This document shows positions 43,070 to 51,343 of a stretch of 64,000 nt of DNA, in pieces; within the stretch, counting starts at the first letter, position 1, and every line of letters starts with the position of its first letter. The notes beneath the pieces were generated by a model. The model had not been told where the DNA came from, did not search any database, and saw nothing but the letters and a program-made list of their open reading frames with translations. Made by a program: the position numbers and the translations under genes. Origin of the DNA: an uncultured bacterium (lineage in GTDB: Bacteria > Bacillota > Clostridia > Christensenellales > HGM11417); the NCBI GenBank assembly GCA_905215695.1, contig CAJMQN010000005.1, positions 110,710 through 174,709 of the forward strand. The letters run 5' to 3'.

Positions 43070-43350
43070 AGGTTATCGAGAGGGAAAACGAGATTGTCTG
43101 CGATTTCGCGGGCTGCGGGCGGCAGGGAAAGTATCGATTGTCGGGGGGCGGTTCGCCCGGGGACGACCTCGTGCTCTGCGGAGCGTGCGCCGAGGCGGTC
43201 TATTCCGCGCTTTCCGAGGCGTTCGGGAACAGGGACGAGATTTCCGGGATAGGCGAAAAAAAGAGGGAAATACCCGGAAAAAAGAGCGGAGAGGTTGAGA
43301 AAGCCGGGGAATCCGGGAAAAAGGCGGCAAAACCGGAGGGGCGGAGATGA
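43066..43350 (+). CDS. Small zinc-ribbon-like phage-module protein
   Basis: 94 residues. Cys pairs at about residues 12 and 17 (CDFAGC) and 38 and 41 (CGAC) could bind one zinc; the last 40 residues are a Lys, Glu and Gly-rich disordered tail. Overlaps both neighbours by 4 bp, so it is translated as part of a chain from terminase to portal. No family recognised. Confidence 0.65.
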   Translation: MKVIERENEIVCDFAGCGRQGKYRLSGGGSPGDDLVLCGACAEAVYSALSEAFGNRDEISGIGEKKREIPGKKSGEVEKAGESGKKAAKPEGRR

Positions 43351-45113
43351 GCAGACCCGAATTTGAAGAAGAGATTGTCGCTTCGCTCCGGGAAGAGTTT
43401 CTGAAACGGCAGGAGGAGCGCAGACCGTATGAGTTGCAGTGGCGGCTGAACCAAAGTTTTCTCTGCGGACGGGAGGCGGTTCTGTCCGCGCGCGGGGAGC
43501 TCGAGGAGGAGGAAGGCAGATACGAGTGGGAACGGCGGGAGAATTTCAACAATATCGCTCCAATACTTGACACGCGGTGCGCAAAGCTCGCGCGGGTTCG
43601 TCCGACCATGACCGTGCGCTCGGCGAGCGGTAAGGAGGAGGACGTCTATGCCGCGAAACTTGCGACGAAACTGTTGAAAAGTTTTTCCGCAAACGCCGAC
43701 CTGCCCGGCAAAATCGCGGAGGCGACGAGGTGGAGCGAGACCCTCGGGACGGCGTTTTACCGTATCAAGTGGAATGCCGGGAAGGGAAAGAGGATTGCGG
43801 AGAATCTTACGGAGGGGGACGCCGAGATCGAGGTGCTCTCCGCCTATGAGGTCTATCCCTTCAATCTTTCGGAGGAATCCCTCGAGAGACAGCCGAGCGT
43901 GATCCTTGCGCGGGCAGTACCCGTTTCGGAAATTTTCGACCGATTCGGGAAAGAGGTCGAGGAAGAAAACGTGCAGTCCTGCGCGCAGGACTTCCGATGC
44001 GAGTCGCTCAAAGGGCATTGTCTCTTTCTCGAACGATTCGAAAAACCGACTTCGGAACGACCCGAGGGGAGATACACCGCCGTCGCCGGAAATCTTTTGC
44101 TTTTGGACGGGTCTCTTCCCTATGCGGCGGGAAGGGAGGGGGCGTTTGCCTATCCCTTCGTCAAACAGGTTGCGGTCGGACTTGCGGGGCGGTTCTTCGG
44201 GGTGAGCGTCATCGAACGGCTCATTCCTGTTCAGCGCGCTTACAACGCGGTCAAAAATCGCAAGTATGAATTTCTGAACCGTATCGCCGCGGGGGTCTAT
44301 GCGGTGGAGGACGGGTCGGTGGATACGGACGACCTCGAGGAGAACGGACTTCGACCCGGAAAAATCCTGCTCTACCGGCAGGGGTCAAGACCGCCCTTCG
44401 TCCTCGACTATTCCCGCGTGCCCGCGGACTTCAACTATGAGGAGGACAGACTGCAAAATGAGTTCATCCGTATTTCGGGGGTGTCCGAAATTACGCGGAA
44501 CTCGCAACTGCCCTCCGGCGTGTCCTCGGGAGTCGCGCTCTCCATTCTCGTCGAGCAGGACGAGACCCGGCTCTCCGTCACGGCGGAGAACATCCGCGCC
44601 GCGGTTCGGGAGCTCGGGGGCATGGCTGTCCGGCTGTACAGGCAGTTTGCGGGGGAGACGAGACTTCTGCACGTGAACGACGAGGCGGGGGATCTCGAGT
44701 GCTATTATTTCAAGGGGAGCGACCTGTGCGCGGACGACGTCGTCTTTGACACCGAGAACGAACTGTTGGAGACGCCCGCGCAGAAGAAAAGCTATATTTT
44801 CGACTTGCTATCAAACGGACTGTTTTCGGGGGAGGACGGGCGATTGTCCGAATATACGCGGGCAAAAATCCTCGATATGCTGGGGTTCGGGTCGGTTGAG
44901 AACGGGCAGGAACTTGCGTCCCTGCACATCAAGCAGGCGGGCAGGGAGAATATCCGGCTCTTGAAGGAATCCGCGGAGGTCAGCGAAATCGACGACCACG
45001 GCATTCATATCAAGGAACATACCAAATATATGCTTTCGAACGGGCTTGCCACGAGCGAGCGGTTCGTCGAGCATGTGCGGGCGCACCGACTCCTGTCGGG
45101 CGTTCAAAAATAG
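43347..45113 (+). CDS. Phage portal protein, P22-like
   Basis: 588 residues. The N-terminal FNNIAPILDTRCAKLARVRPTMTV near 70 in pieces, the long helical-wing section, the PFVKQVAVGLAGRFFGVSVIERLIPVQRAYNAVKNRKYEF region near 270 in pieces, and SEITRNSQLPSGVSSGVALSILVEQDETRLS near 380 in pieces match podovirus-type portals. Twelve copies would form the ring through which DNA enters. Somewhat shorter than the P22 portal (725), lacking the long barrel. The context, terminase before and scaffold and capsid after, supports the call. Confidence 0.85.
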   Translation: MSRPEFEEEIVASLREEFLKRQEERRPYELQWRLNQSFLCGREAVLSARGELEEEEGRYEWERRENFNNIAPILDTRCAKLARVRPTMTVRSASGKEEDVYAAKLATKLLKSFSANADLPGKIAEATRWSETLGTAFYRIKWNAGKGKRIAENLTEGDAEIEVLSAYEVYPFNLSEESLERQPSVILARAVPVSEIFDRFGKEVEEENVQSCAQDFRCESLKGHCLFLERFEKPTSERPEGRYTAVAGNLLLLDGSLPYAAGREGAFAYPFVKQVAVGLAGRFFGVSVIERLIPVQRAYNAVKNRKYEFLNRIAAGVYAVEDGSVDTDDLEENGLRPGKILLYRQGSRPPFVLDYSRVPADFNYEEDRLQNEFIRISGVSEITRNSQLPSGVSSGVALSILVEQDETRLSVTAENIRAAVRELGGMAVRLYRQFAGETRLLHVNDEAGDLECYYFKGSDLCADDVVFDTENELLETPAQKKSYIFDLLSNGLFSGEDGRLSEYTRAKILDMLGFGSVENGQELASLHIKQAGRENIRLLKESAEVSEIDDHGIHIKEHTKYMLSNGLATSERFVEHVRAHRLLSGVQK

Positions 45114-45130
45114 TGGCGCGGGAGGTTTGG

Positions 45131-45748
45131 ATGGATACGGAACAAGCGGGAAGGGAGAGGGAGACGGGAGCAGGGGCGAAAGCTCAGACGCCCGGGGATA
45201 TCTTGCCGGATGCCTCCGTGAAATTCGCGGATATCGGACAGCTTTGGAAGGCATATCGGAGTTTGCAGGCGGAGTTTACCCGAAAATGTCAGCGGCTGTC
45301 CGAGCTCGAACGGGCGGGGCGGAAATCCGGAACCCCGTTGGCGGAGGAACCCAAGGGCTCCGCGCTTCGTTCGTGCGGCGCCGATGGCGGGCGAAAAAAA
45401 CAACCCTCGGCCGGGGATTTTTTTCGCGTGCGCCGAGACGGCGGCTCGGAAGAGAGGGAGGCGTTTTCCCCTCTTTTTGAGGGAACGGGAAACCTTTCCC
45501 ATTCGGAAAGGAGTCGAAGAGAAGATTCCGATTCCGAATGCGGGACGGGCGGGAGCGGCGACGCGGCGCGGGATTCTATCGCGGACGCGCCCTGCCGGGA
45601 ACGGATCATCCGGGAGTACTTGAACTCTGTCGCCGCCCGCGCCGCGGGCGAGGTTTCGGTGGGGGGCGGACGCGCGCCGTTTTCCCCCGCAAGGAGACCG
45701 GAGAGTCTTGCGGAGGCGGGCGAATTGTTTTTGAAGAACCTGAAATAG
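45131..45748 (+). CDS. Probable phage scaffolding protein
   Basis: 205 residues, mostly low complexity: a short helix near FADIGQLWKAYRSLQAEFTRK (in pieces, 25-45), then Ser, Gly, Glu and Arg-rich disordered sequence, and a final helix IIREYLNSVAARAAGEV near 165. Placed between portal and major capsid, where scaffolds are normally encoded. ATG at 45131 with GGGAGG five bases upstream is chosen over a GTG start overlapping the portal stop. Identity is from position and composition only. Confidence 0.55.
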   Translation: MDTEQAGRERETGAGAKAQTPGDILPDASVKFADIGQLWKAYRSLQAEFTRKCQRLSELERAGRKSGTPLAEEPKGSALRSCGADGGRKKQPSAGDFFRVRRDGGSEEREAFSPLFEGTGNLSHSERSRREDSDSECGTGGSGDAARDSIADAPCRERIIREYLNSVAARAAGEVSVGGGRAPFSPARRPESLAEAGELFLKNLK

Positions 45749-45850
45749 CGGTTCGCCGGCAAGCCGGAGGAAGAGAGAAACCTCTTCGCCGGACGAGCGG
45801 CGAGCGAGGGTAAGGTTCGCCGGAACAGACAAACAAAAATCGGGAGGATA
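45749..45850 (+). repeat. Palindromic TTCGCCGG repeat cluster before the capsid gene
   Basis: Three TTCGCCGG copies (about 45752, 45787 and 45820) with small dyads GCCGGCAAGCCGG and CCGGACGAGCGGCGAG between scaffold and capsid genes. The middle copy extends to TTCGCCGGACGA and so matches the repeat near comEC. It could act as an mRNA processing or stabilising element ahead of the most abundant virion protein. Confidence 0.5.
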
Positions 45851-45855
45851 TTTTT

Positions 45856-47018
45856 ATGCTTACCATTAGTCAGGCAACTGCGGCGCTCAAGGATTATTAC
45901 CTCGGTGTCATCACCAATCAGCTCAATACCAAGATCAATCCCCTCATGGCGCGCATCGCGCAGTCCACGGAAAACGTCTATGGCAAGGACGTCGTCAAGG
46001 TCATGGGGTTCGGAATGAACGGCGGAATCGGCGCGGGGGAGGAGACCGGGGATCTGCCCAAAGCCGCGGAGAACAAGTACGCGAAAATTACGGTTCCGCT
46101 CAAGAACCTTTATGGACGAATCGAGCTTTCGGATAAGGTCATTCGCGCGTCACAGCACTCCTCGGGCGCCTTTGTCAACATGCTCAATGCCGAAATGGAG
46201 GGGCTCCTCGAGGCGGCGGCGATGAACCTCTCCCGCATGCTCTACGGGGACGGCACCGGCAAGCTCGCCACCATTTCCGCAGTGGAGACCTCGGGAGACA
46301 AGGCGGTTACGGTGGATTCGGCGAAAAAGTTTATCGAGGGGATGCTCGTGAAGGTCTCGAGCGGGGTTTCGGAGGTTGCCGAGCTCCGCGTACGCGTCGT
46401 GTGAACCGCGACGAAAACAAGGTCATCTTTGACGGGACGCAGACCGGGCTCGCCAAGGACCAAATCATCACCGTCGCCGCGGGGAGCAATCTCGAACTGA
46501 CGGGACTCGAAAAGGCGCTCGGAACTTCCTCGACTATCTATGGCGCGTCCCGTTCAGCCAATCCCTTTCTCATTCCCCACATTGATTCTGCGACGACTTC
46601 GGTTACGGAAACCGCAATACAGAGCGCGATCGACGCGGTGGAGGAGAGCACGGGGGACAATATCAACTTCATTGCCTGTTCTTACGGCGTGCGGCGCGCG
46701 CTTCAGAATCATCTCGCGACCTATCGCAGAAATATCGATACCATGAATCTCGAGGGGGGATTCCGCGCGCTGTCCTACAACGGCATTCCCGTCGTTGCGG
46801 ATCGGTTCTGCGCGGACAAGACCATGTACCTTCTCAACACCGATTACTTTACGCTGTATCAGCTCTGCGACTGGGAGTGGCTGGAGGGGGAGAACGGTTC
46901 CGTCCTCAAACAGATTCCCGGGACGGCGACCTATTCCGCAACCCTGGTCAAGTATGCCGAACTGCTCTGCGAGAAAATCCGCGCGCAGGCTGTCTTTACC
47001 AATCTCACCGAGGCGTAG
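45856..47018 (+). pseudogene. Major capsid protein, split by a -1 frameshift
   Basis: Two frames together make a normal capsid protein of about 387 residues. The first (45856-46404, 182 residues) begins MLTISQATAALKDYYLG and holds the N-arm and E-loop region; it ends in LRVRVV at a TGA. The second (46401-47018, 205 residues) continues at once in the -1 frame with NRDENKVIFDGTQTG and holds the rest of the HK97-like fold, including FIACSYGVRRALQNHLATYRRN in pieces. No slippery heptamer is visible at the joint, so a real frameshift mutation or a sequencing error is more likely than programmed recoding. Good AGGAGG site before the first ATG. Confidence 0.75.
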
Positions 47019-47019
47019 G

Positions 47020-47415
47020 GTGACGGCGGGAAAACCCGCGCGGTCGGGAGAGGCGCGGAAGGGATTTCGAGAGGCGGGGAGCGTCGCGGATGTCCGAGAG
47101 GTCGAATCCGACCTTTTCGATATCGCCCGGCGGCTCAAAGAGATCGACGCGGGGTATTTTATTCTGTGCAAGAGGGGGCGTTTCGAGGTGCACAACCGCG
47201 GGGACGAACCCACCTACTGCCTGACGGTGCCCTGGCCTGAACTGGACGCGCGGACGGTCGAGCTTGTGCGAAAGACCCGCGCTGAGCGTGCGGCGGAACT
47301 CTTTGCGGAGCTGGAGCGGGACAACGAGCGGGCAAGAAGGCGCGCGATCCGGGAGAGTGCGGACAGGGCGGCGGAGACCGCCGAACGCGTTTTTGCCGAA
47401 GAGAGAATGTTTTGA
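47020..47415 (+). CDS. Small phage head accessory-like protein
   Basis: 131 residues from a GTG that lies one base after the capsid stop. Middle region is a small beta-rich domain (EIDAGYFILCKRGRFEVHNRG in pieces, near 52-75) followed by PTYCLTVPWPELDARTVELVRKTR and a basic Arg, Ala and Glu-rich helix at the end. No signal peptide. Similar-sized proteins after podovirus capsids act as head decoration or connector factors, but no family was recognised. Confidence 0.6.
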   Translation: MTAGKPARSGEARKGFREAGSVADVREVESDLFDIARRLKEIDAGYFILCKRGRFEVHNRGDEPTYCLTVPWPELDARTVELVRKTRAERAAELFAELERDNERARRRAIRESADRAAETAERVFAEERMF

Positions 47416-47439
47416 GGGCGGATCGCCCGGGGAGGGGGT

Positions 47440-47958
47440 ATGACGGCGGGAGAAGTGCTCGACCTTGCGGGCACGTTTTTGCAGGAGCAGAAGGTCTCGG
47501 GGCGGAAAGCCGGAGACAGGGAACTCCTGCGCATGGTGAATTCGGTTGTGTCCGAACTCTGCGGGGAATACTTTTCCCTGCGCAAAACCGAGGAGATCGA
47601 GAGCGAGGGGGAAATTTCCCTCTCCGCGCTCTCCGAACGGCTTCGGCAGGTGCTCGGGGTGGAAAAGGAGGGGCGGAAGGTCGGGTTTCGCCTTCTGCCC
47701 TTCTGTATCCGAACCGAGGCGGGACGGGTGGAGGTGGACTATACCTATCTGCCCGCGCCCGCAGAGAACGAACAGAGCGTTTTGGAGCTTTCGCCCTTGC
47801 TCGACGCGCGCACGGTCGCGCTCGGCGTCGCGGCGGAGTACTCTCTCTGTTTCGGACTCTACGAGCAGGCGCTCGCCTTTGACAAACGATTTCGGGACAG
47901 CCTTGCCGCGCTCGCTCCGCACCGGGAGCGCAGACTGCCGACAAGGAGGTTCCCGTGA
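47440..47958 (+). CDS. Probable head-tail connector protein
   Basis: 172 residues. The N-terminal helices (MTAGEVLDLAGTFLQEQKV and RELLRMVNSVVSELCGEYFSL in pieces) followed by a mixed region LPFCIRTEAGRVEVDYTYLPAP and LDARTVALGVAAEYSLCFGLYEQA are like adaptor proteins of the gp4 or gp6 sort that sit under the portal ring. GGGAGGGGG precedes the ATG. It overlaps the next gene by 4 bp. Assignment is by position and pattern. Confidence 0.6.
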   Translation: MTAGEVLDLAGTFLQEQKVSGRKAGDRELLRMVNSVVSELCGEYFSLRKTEEIESEGEISLSALSERLRQVLGVEKEGRKVGFRLLPFCIRTEAGRVEVDYTYLPAPAENEQSVLELSPLLDARTVALGVAAEYSLCFGLYEQALAFDKRFRDSLAALAPHRERRLPTRRFP

Positions 47959-49334
47959 GACCGGACAAGAGACTGGAGACGCCCGCGCAGAGAAAATCCG
48001 TGCTCGCCTTTCCCGACTTTGCGCGGGTGGATACCCTGCACGCGGAAAAGAGCCTGTCCGGACGGGACGCGCCGGAAATCCTCAACTTTTCGGTAAATAG
48101 GCGGGCGCTCTCGGACGGGCGCGCGCTCGAGGATTTCGCAACTCTGTCGGGGGAGATGATTGCGGATTTGTTCGTCTATCGGAGATACGACCAAACCCTC
48201 GGAAGGCGAAGGGATGCCCTCGTCGCGCGGTGCAGGAGCGGGAAGTGCTACGCCCGCGGGTTGTACGACGGCGGGGCGTTTGCGGAGATCCCCGGGCTCA
48301 CGATTCCCGACAGACCCGTCGCGGTCAATTACCGACTGAACGGGGAGGACGTGCTCGTGCTGTGCTCCCCCGCGGCGGGCATGAAGGTTTGGGACGGGAG
48401 CGCGGTGCGGTCGGCGGAGAACGCGCCGCAGATTCTTTCCGCCTGCGTGCACTACGAGCGGCTGTTTGTGACCGTCGCGGGGGAAAAGAATGCGGTTTGG
48501 TTCTCGGACGACCTCGACATCACGAACTGGGACGTCTCTCTCGAGGGGGCGGGATTCATTGAAATGGCGGACGATGGGGGCGCGATCCTGAAGGCGGTGT
48601 CCTTTGCGGGACGGGTGTATCTCTTCCGCCGCTACTCCGTCGCGCGGCTGACTGCTTACGCGGATCAGACCGAATTCGAGCTTGCGACGCTGTACGCTTC
48701 GAGCGGACGCATCCTCGAGGACACCGTATGCGTGTGCGGCGACAGCGTGATGTTTGCGGCGCAGAACGGGCTGTTCGTCTTTGACGGGGTTTCGACGACG
48801 CGGGTGCTCGAACGGTTGGACGGGATTCTCGACTACGGCAACGCCGCCGCGCGGGGGTGCTACTGGAACGGAATCTATATTTTGAGCGCGTACCGCCCGG
48901 ACGGGAGGGGCGTGCAGGTATTCTATGACGTGAACACCGGGGAAGAATTTTTATTTGACTGCGGAGAGGTCGCCTGTCTCTGTCCCGTCAACACGGAGGG
49001 GGAAAGTTCGCTCTTCGCCGTGACGGCGCTCCGTTCTTCCACGGTCTGCCGGGTGGTCGGGGAGGACGCGGCGCACCCCGGACCCGAGAAACGCTATCGG
49101 AGCAAGACGGTTTCCCTCGGAAGGCGGGCGAGAATCGCGCGGGCGCGGCTGGACACCGCCCGACCCGTTACCTTTCGGGTCGCGACGGAGGAGGGGGAGG
49201 AGTGTTTTTCGCTCCCCGCGGGGAATTCCGAGGTCAAGTGCGCGCTCAAAGGGCGGGAAGTGCGGTTCGAGATCGAGGCACAGGGGGCGGGACATCTCGT
49301 GTATCCGCCCGAATTCGATATTTTGACGCTGTAG
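47955..49334 (+). CDS. Phage tail-nozzle or stabilisation protein, beta-propeller-like
   Basis: 459 residues, nearly all beta. Repeated blade-like units such as VAVNYRLNGEDVLVLCSPAAGMKVWDG, YERLFVTVAGEKNAVWFSDDLDITNW and DSVMFAAQNGLFVFDG (in pieces) occur every 45-60 residues from about 110 to 310, in the style of P22 gp10-type hub proteins. It opens LETPAQRKSVLAFPDFARVDTL without a signal peptide. Probably forms the ring below the connector. Overlaps the upstream gene by 4 bp. Confidence 0.6.
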   Translation: MRPDKRLETPAQRKSVLAFPDFARVDTLHAEKSLSGRDAPEILNFSVNRRALSDGRALEDFATLSGEMIADLFVYRRYDQTLGRRRDALVARCRSGKCYARGLYDGGAFAEIPGLTIPDRPVAVNYRLNGEDVLVLCSPAAGMKVWDGSAVRSAENAPQILSACVHYERLFVTVAGEKNAVWFSDDLDITNWDVSLEGAGFIEMADDGGAILKAVSFAGRVYLFRRYSVARLTAYADQTEFELATLYASSGRILEDTVCVCGDSVMFAAQNGLFVFDGVSTTRVLERLDGILDYGNAAARGCYWNGIYILSAYRPDGRGVQVFYDVNTGEEFLFDCGEVACLCPVNTEGESSLFAVTALRSSTVCRVVGEDAAHPGPEKRYRSKTVSLGRRARIARARLDTARPVTFRVATEEGEECFSLPAGNSEVKCALKGREVRFEIEAQGAGHLVYPPEFDILTL

Positions 49335-49346
49335 GAGACAATACGT

Positions 49347-50303
49347 ATGGATTACGGCAGGATTGCCTATCTCAAGTGCGCGGAGCTCGAGGGCGCGGCG
49401 GAACGGGGAAGGCGGGAGGAGTTCTTTCGGGGGACGAAGTGCGAGGGCGGGGAAACGGAACTTTTCGGAACCGACCCCGTGACCGTGCGGGGACGGGGGC
49501 GCGCGGAGTTCCGCTTTTTCGCGCCGGGCGGGAGTTTTCTCTCGGTGCGGGCGGGCGAGGATACCCTTGCCTGTCCCCCCGGGGACAGCCTGCGGCTCTC
49601 CGTCGCGGGGACGCCCGGGGGGCGCGTCGTGCAGGCGTTTTGCCGGGGCGCATCAGAACTCTTCACTTTCGCGGGCGGGGAGCGCGCCTGCGGCGGGGAC
49701 GGCAACGGGAGGGGCGTCGCCTTTTCCGTGCCCGACGGACTTTGCGCGGACGGGGAAACGCTCTGGATTGCCCGGGGCGGAAAACTGCTCGGGTACCGGA
49801 CGCAGGGGGAAGAGGTTACTTTGGCGCGGAGCGTTGCGCAGTTCGGAATCTTTGCGGTTTCCGTGGGCGCGTTCTATTGGCTTTGCGCGGAGGGGCTGTT
49901 CCGTTCGGAGCGGGCGGACGAGAGGGGGGAGCTGTTTGCAAAGGGCGCGTCCGCCTTCGCCGTAAGCGGAGCGCGGGTGTGCTGGATTCGGGACGGCAAA
50001 CTCTTTGACTGCGCGGAAGGGGAGACGGTCGTCCGTCCATGCCCGGGCGGGGAGAGACTTCGTTTTTCGGGCGGGACGCTTCTCGTCGAGCGGGGCGGTT
50101 CGAGCTGGAACGCCGGAACGGGGGAGAGATACTGCGCCGGGGTCGGCGCATGCGAGCGGGCGGGGCGCGTCTATGCCGCAAAGGAGGGCGTCCTGTTCAA
50201 GGACGGCGTTCCCGTCGGGCTGGGCGAGGAGGCTGTTCTCTTCGGGGAAGAGATCTTTGTCCGGACGGGGAGCATGTTTTATCGGTTGGAGGAGAATGTA
50301 TGA
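49347..50303 (+). CDS. Beta-rich phage-module protein, unknown
   Basis: 318 residues, very rich in Gly, Arg and Glu and beta-strand patterns, with repeated short blades (LWIARGGKLLGYRTQG, VCWIRDGKLFDCAEGE, VYAAKEGVLFKDGV). Possibly a second propeller or adhesin-like tail component. Composition is extreme (GC-rich codons throughout), which makes homology by eye unsafe. Overlaps the coiled-coil gene by 4 bp. Confidence 0.55.
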   Translation: MDYGRIAYLKCAELEGAAERGRREEFFRGTKCEGGETELFGTDPVTVRGRGRAEFRFFAPGGSFLSVRAGEDTLACPPGDSLRLSVAGTPGGRVVQAFCRGASELFTFAGGERACGGDGNGRGVAFSVPDGLCADGETLWIARGGKLLGYRTQGEEVTLARSVAQFGIFAVSVGAFYWLCAEGLFRSERADERGELFAKGASAFAVSGARVCWIRDGKLFDCAEGETVVRPCPGGERLRFSGGTLLVERGGSSWNAGTGERYCAGVGACERAGRVYAAKEGVLFKDGVPVGLGEEAVLFGEEIFVRTGSMFYRLEENV

Positions 50304-51217
50304 GCAAATACAGAATTGCTGTGTCCGAAGAGGACCTGTTGAAGTACGGCAAGAGCACGGACGCAAAGCAACAACTTTTGGATAAGTTGAAAGAGGTCGA
50401 GGACAGGTACGCGGCGGGACTTCCCGAACTCGACGGGATTCCCGAGTCGCTGGGGCTCGAAAAGCTCGAGTTTTCGCCCGCGAGCGAGGAGGAGCTTGCA
50501 AAGCGGGCGGAGGACAAACTTGCGGAGGACTTTCAAAAGCGGTTGCGGGAACTCGAGAAGGAGTACGCTGCCAAGCGGGAGGGGTACGAGAAGGAGAGGG
50601 AGAGCGCAAAGATTGCGGGGGAGACGCTCGCGGGAGAGCTCGAGAAGAACTACGCGGGCGCGAAACAGAATCTCGAGGACAACGCGCTCAAGCGCGGGCT
50701 TGCGCGCTCGTCCGTGGTCATGAATCAGCTCGAGGGGCTGGAGCACGCCGCCGCGGAGGGGAAAAGCGCAATCGCGCGGGAGACGTCGGAGACGGTTTCG
50801 GAGCTCGGAAAGCGGATTGATTCCCTTTTCGGGGAGCTCGAGAGGGCTGTTGCGGACCAAAACAGCGAATATGCGCGGGAACTCGATTCTGAAATTTCCG
50901 CGCTCAAGGCGGAGCAGGACAAGAGGCGCGAAGAGGTCGCAAAGTACAACAACACGATCGCCGAAAAGGAGTCCAAATACGCGCTCGAGCGGGAACTGAA
51001 GGCGGCGGACCTCGTCGCGGACAGGCTTTCCGCGGGGACGGAGGAGACGCAGAAACGAAAGAACTATGAGAAGGCGAAGGTGATCCGCGACTTTTTGGAC
51101 GGTATGTCCAAAGAGGCGGCGTTTGCCTTTTTGACCGGGGACGAGGAGGTCAAAAAAGCCGCGGGGGACTACTACTCCTATCTCTACAATTATGTCAAAC
51201 TGCGCAAGGACGAATAG
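50300..51217 (+). CDS. Coiled-coil phage-module protein, possible internal virion or tail protein
   Basis: 305 residues, almost wholly alpha-helical and charged. Heptad-like runs cover about 65-270 (EEELAKRAEDKLAEDF, RLRELEKEYAAKREGYEKERESAK in pieces, and SEISALKAEQDKRREEVAKYNN). An LARSSVVMNQL segment near 135 is the least charged. Ejection proteins of podoviruses have this look. ATG at 50300 with GGAGG upstream, overlapping the preceding stop. Last gene before the module terminator. Confidence 0.6.
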   Translation: MSKYRIAVSEEDLLKYGKSTDAKQQLLDKLKEVEDRYAAGLPELDGIPESLGLEKLEFSPASEEELAKRAEDKLAEDFQKRLRELEKEYAAKREGYEKERESAKIAGETLAGELEKNYAGAKQNLEDNALKRGLARSSVVMNQLEGLEHAAAEGKSAIARETSETVSELGKRIDSLFGELERAVADQNSEYARELDSEISALKAEQDKRREEVAKYNNTIAEKESKYALERELKAADLVADRLSAGTEETQKRKNYEKAKVIRDFLDGMSKEAAFAFLTGDEEVKKAAGDYYSYLYNYVKLRKDE

Positions 51218-51231
51218 CGTCGGTTTCTGTC

Positions 51232-51268
51232 GAAAAGACGGGAGGGGAAACCCTTTCGTCTTTTCTTT
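51232..51268 (+). terminator. Terminator at the end of the phage module
   Basis: Nine-bp arms GAAAAGACG/CGTCTTTTC with an inner GAGGG/CCCTT extension, followed by TTTAT. Confidence 0.75.
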
Positions 51269-51279
51269 ATGGAAATTAC

Positions 51280-51308
51280 TTGAATTTTTTTGGAAAATGT
51301 GCTATTGT
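51280..51308 (+). promoter_or_regulatory. Promoter of the membrane-protein genes after the phage module
   Basis: TTGAAT (51280-51285), 17-bp spacer, TATTGT (51303-51308), 36 bp before the start codon. Confidence 0.55.
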
Positions 51309-51343
51309 TAGAAAAGATATTCCGTCCGTATTCGGGAGTTTTC

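Noticed and set aside
45113..45130. GTG start of the scaffold gene that overlaps the portal stop
   Set aside because: The ATG at 45131 has a GGGAGG ribosome site at suitable distance; the GTG has none.
46375..46415. Programmed -1 frameshift in the capsid gene
   Set aside because: No X-XXY-YYZ slippery sequence, no stimulating structure seen, and capsid genes rarely use -1 shifts that are required for the only product. Mutation or sequence error is simpler.
40020..51280. Phage attachment sites or tRNA-linked integration
   Set aside because: No flanking direct repeats were seen by eye and the only tRNA gene is 17 kb away; no integrase is present.
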